Part shown: positions 5,445-5,518 of the stretch, piece after piece | Layout: each line of letters starts with the position of its first letter | Position numbering within the stretch: the first letter of the stretch is position 1 | NCBI GenBank assembly: GCA_964504195.1 | Contig: CAZDDI010000120.1 | Location: 1-5,518, forward strand | Source of the DNA: CAZDDI01 sp964504195 | GTDB taxonomy: Bacteria > Chloroflexota > Anaerolineae > B4-G1 > SLSP01 | Direction of reading: 5' to 3' | DNA: 5,518 nucleotides | Position numbers and translations under genes: made by a program | The notes under the pieces: generated by a model | Told to the model about the DNA's origin: nothing | Seen by the model: the letters and a program-made list of their open reading frames with translations, nothing else | Databases searched by the model: none

Positions 5445-5518
5445 GTTGGTCATTCTAAAAATAAATTTTCTACCGTACATTAACATCCACAAGGTCGGGT
5501 TCAAGCCGGAAAAAGACT

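Noticed and set aside
5490..5510. GGTTCAAGCC resembling a tRNA T-arm
   Set aside because: The flanking bases do not form the five-pair stem and no other tRNA arms are present.

Overview
The window is GC-rich bacterial chromosome with two unrelated halves: the 3' part of an IS21-family insertion sequence on the + strand (about 48-1775) and a complete oxidative pentose-phosphate operon on the - strand (2058-5324). The organism cannot be fixed from this alone. The GC-rich coding style, the short (about 300 aa) 6-phosphogluconate dehydrogenase, the gnd-zwf-pgl order and the many palindromic intergenic repeats would suit a free-living bacterium such as a Chloroflexota member, but that is a weak inference.

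Left half. The C-terminal half of the transposase IstA (54-815) overlaps a complete IstB ATPase helper gene (812-1582) by four bases. The AT-rich first ~48 bases do not encode the residues expected just upstream in IstA, including the last catalytic Glu, so the element looks truncated at its left side. After istB come a 24-bp-stem hairpin (1588-1647), a five-unit array of 22-23 bp repeats (1664-1775) that looks like the right-end transposase-binding sites, and an outward TTGACA hexamer at the predicted IS tip.

Middle. 1776-2057 has no convincing gene. It holds nested inverted repeats, the outermost a 17-bp pair (1815-1831 / 2051-2067) that bounds about 250 bp and includes the stop codon of pgl.

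Right half. Transcription runs right to left: gnd (5324-4416), zwf (4354-2888), pgl (2807-2058). Together they encode glucose-6-phosphate -> 6-phosphogluconolactone -> 6-phosphogluconate -> ribulose-5-phosphate + CO2. The cofactor residues suggest NADP+ for Zwf but NAD+ for Gnd, so the operon may feed both pools. A promoter-like TTGACA-17-ATTAAT lies about 90 bases upstream of gnd, followed by a leader able to fold into a three-way junction. Each gap of the operon carries a different palindromic repeat, and two of these supply the stop codons of zwf and pgl.

I see no clearly new multi-gene system. The most unusual content is the set of structured repeats at every boundary of the operon and the organisation of the IS right end.
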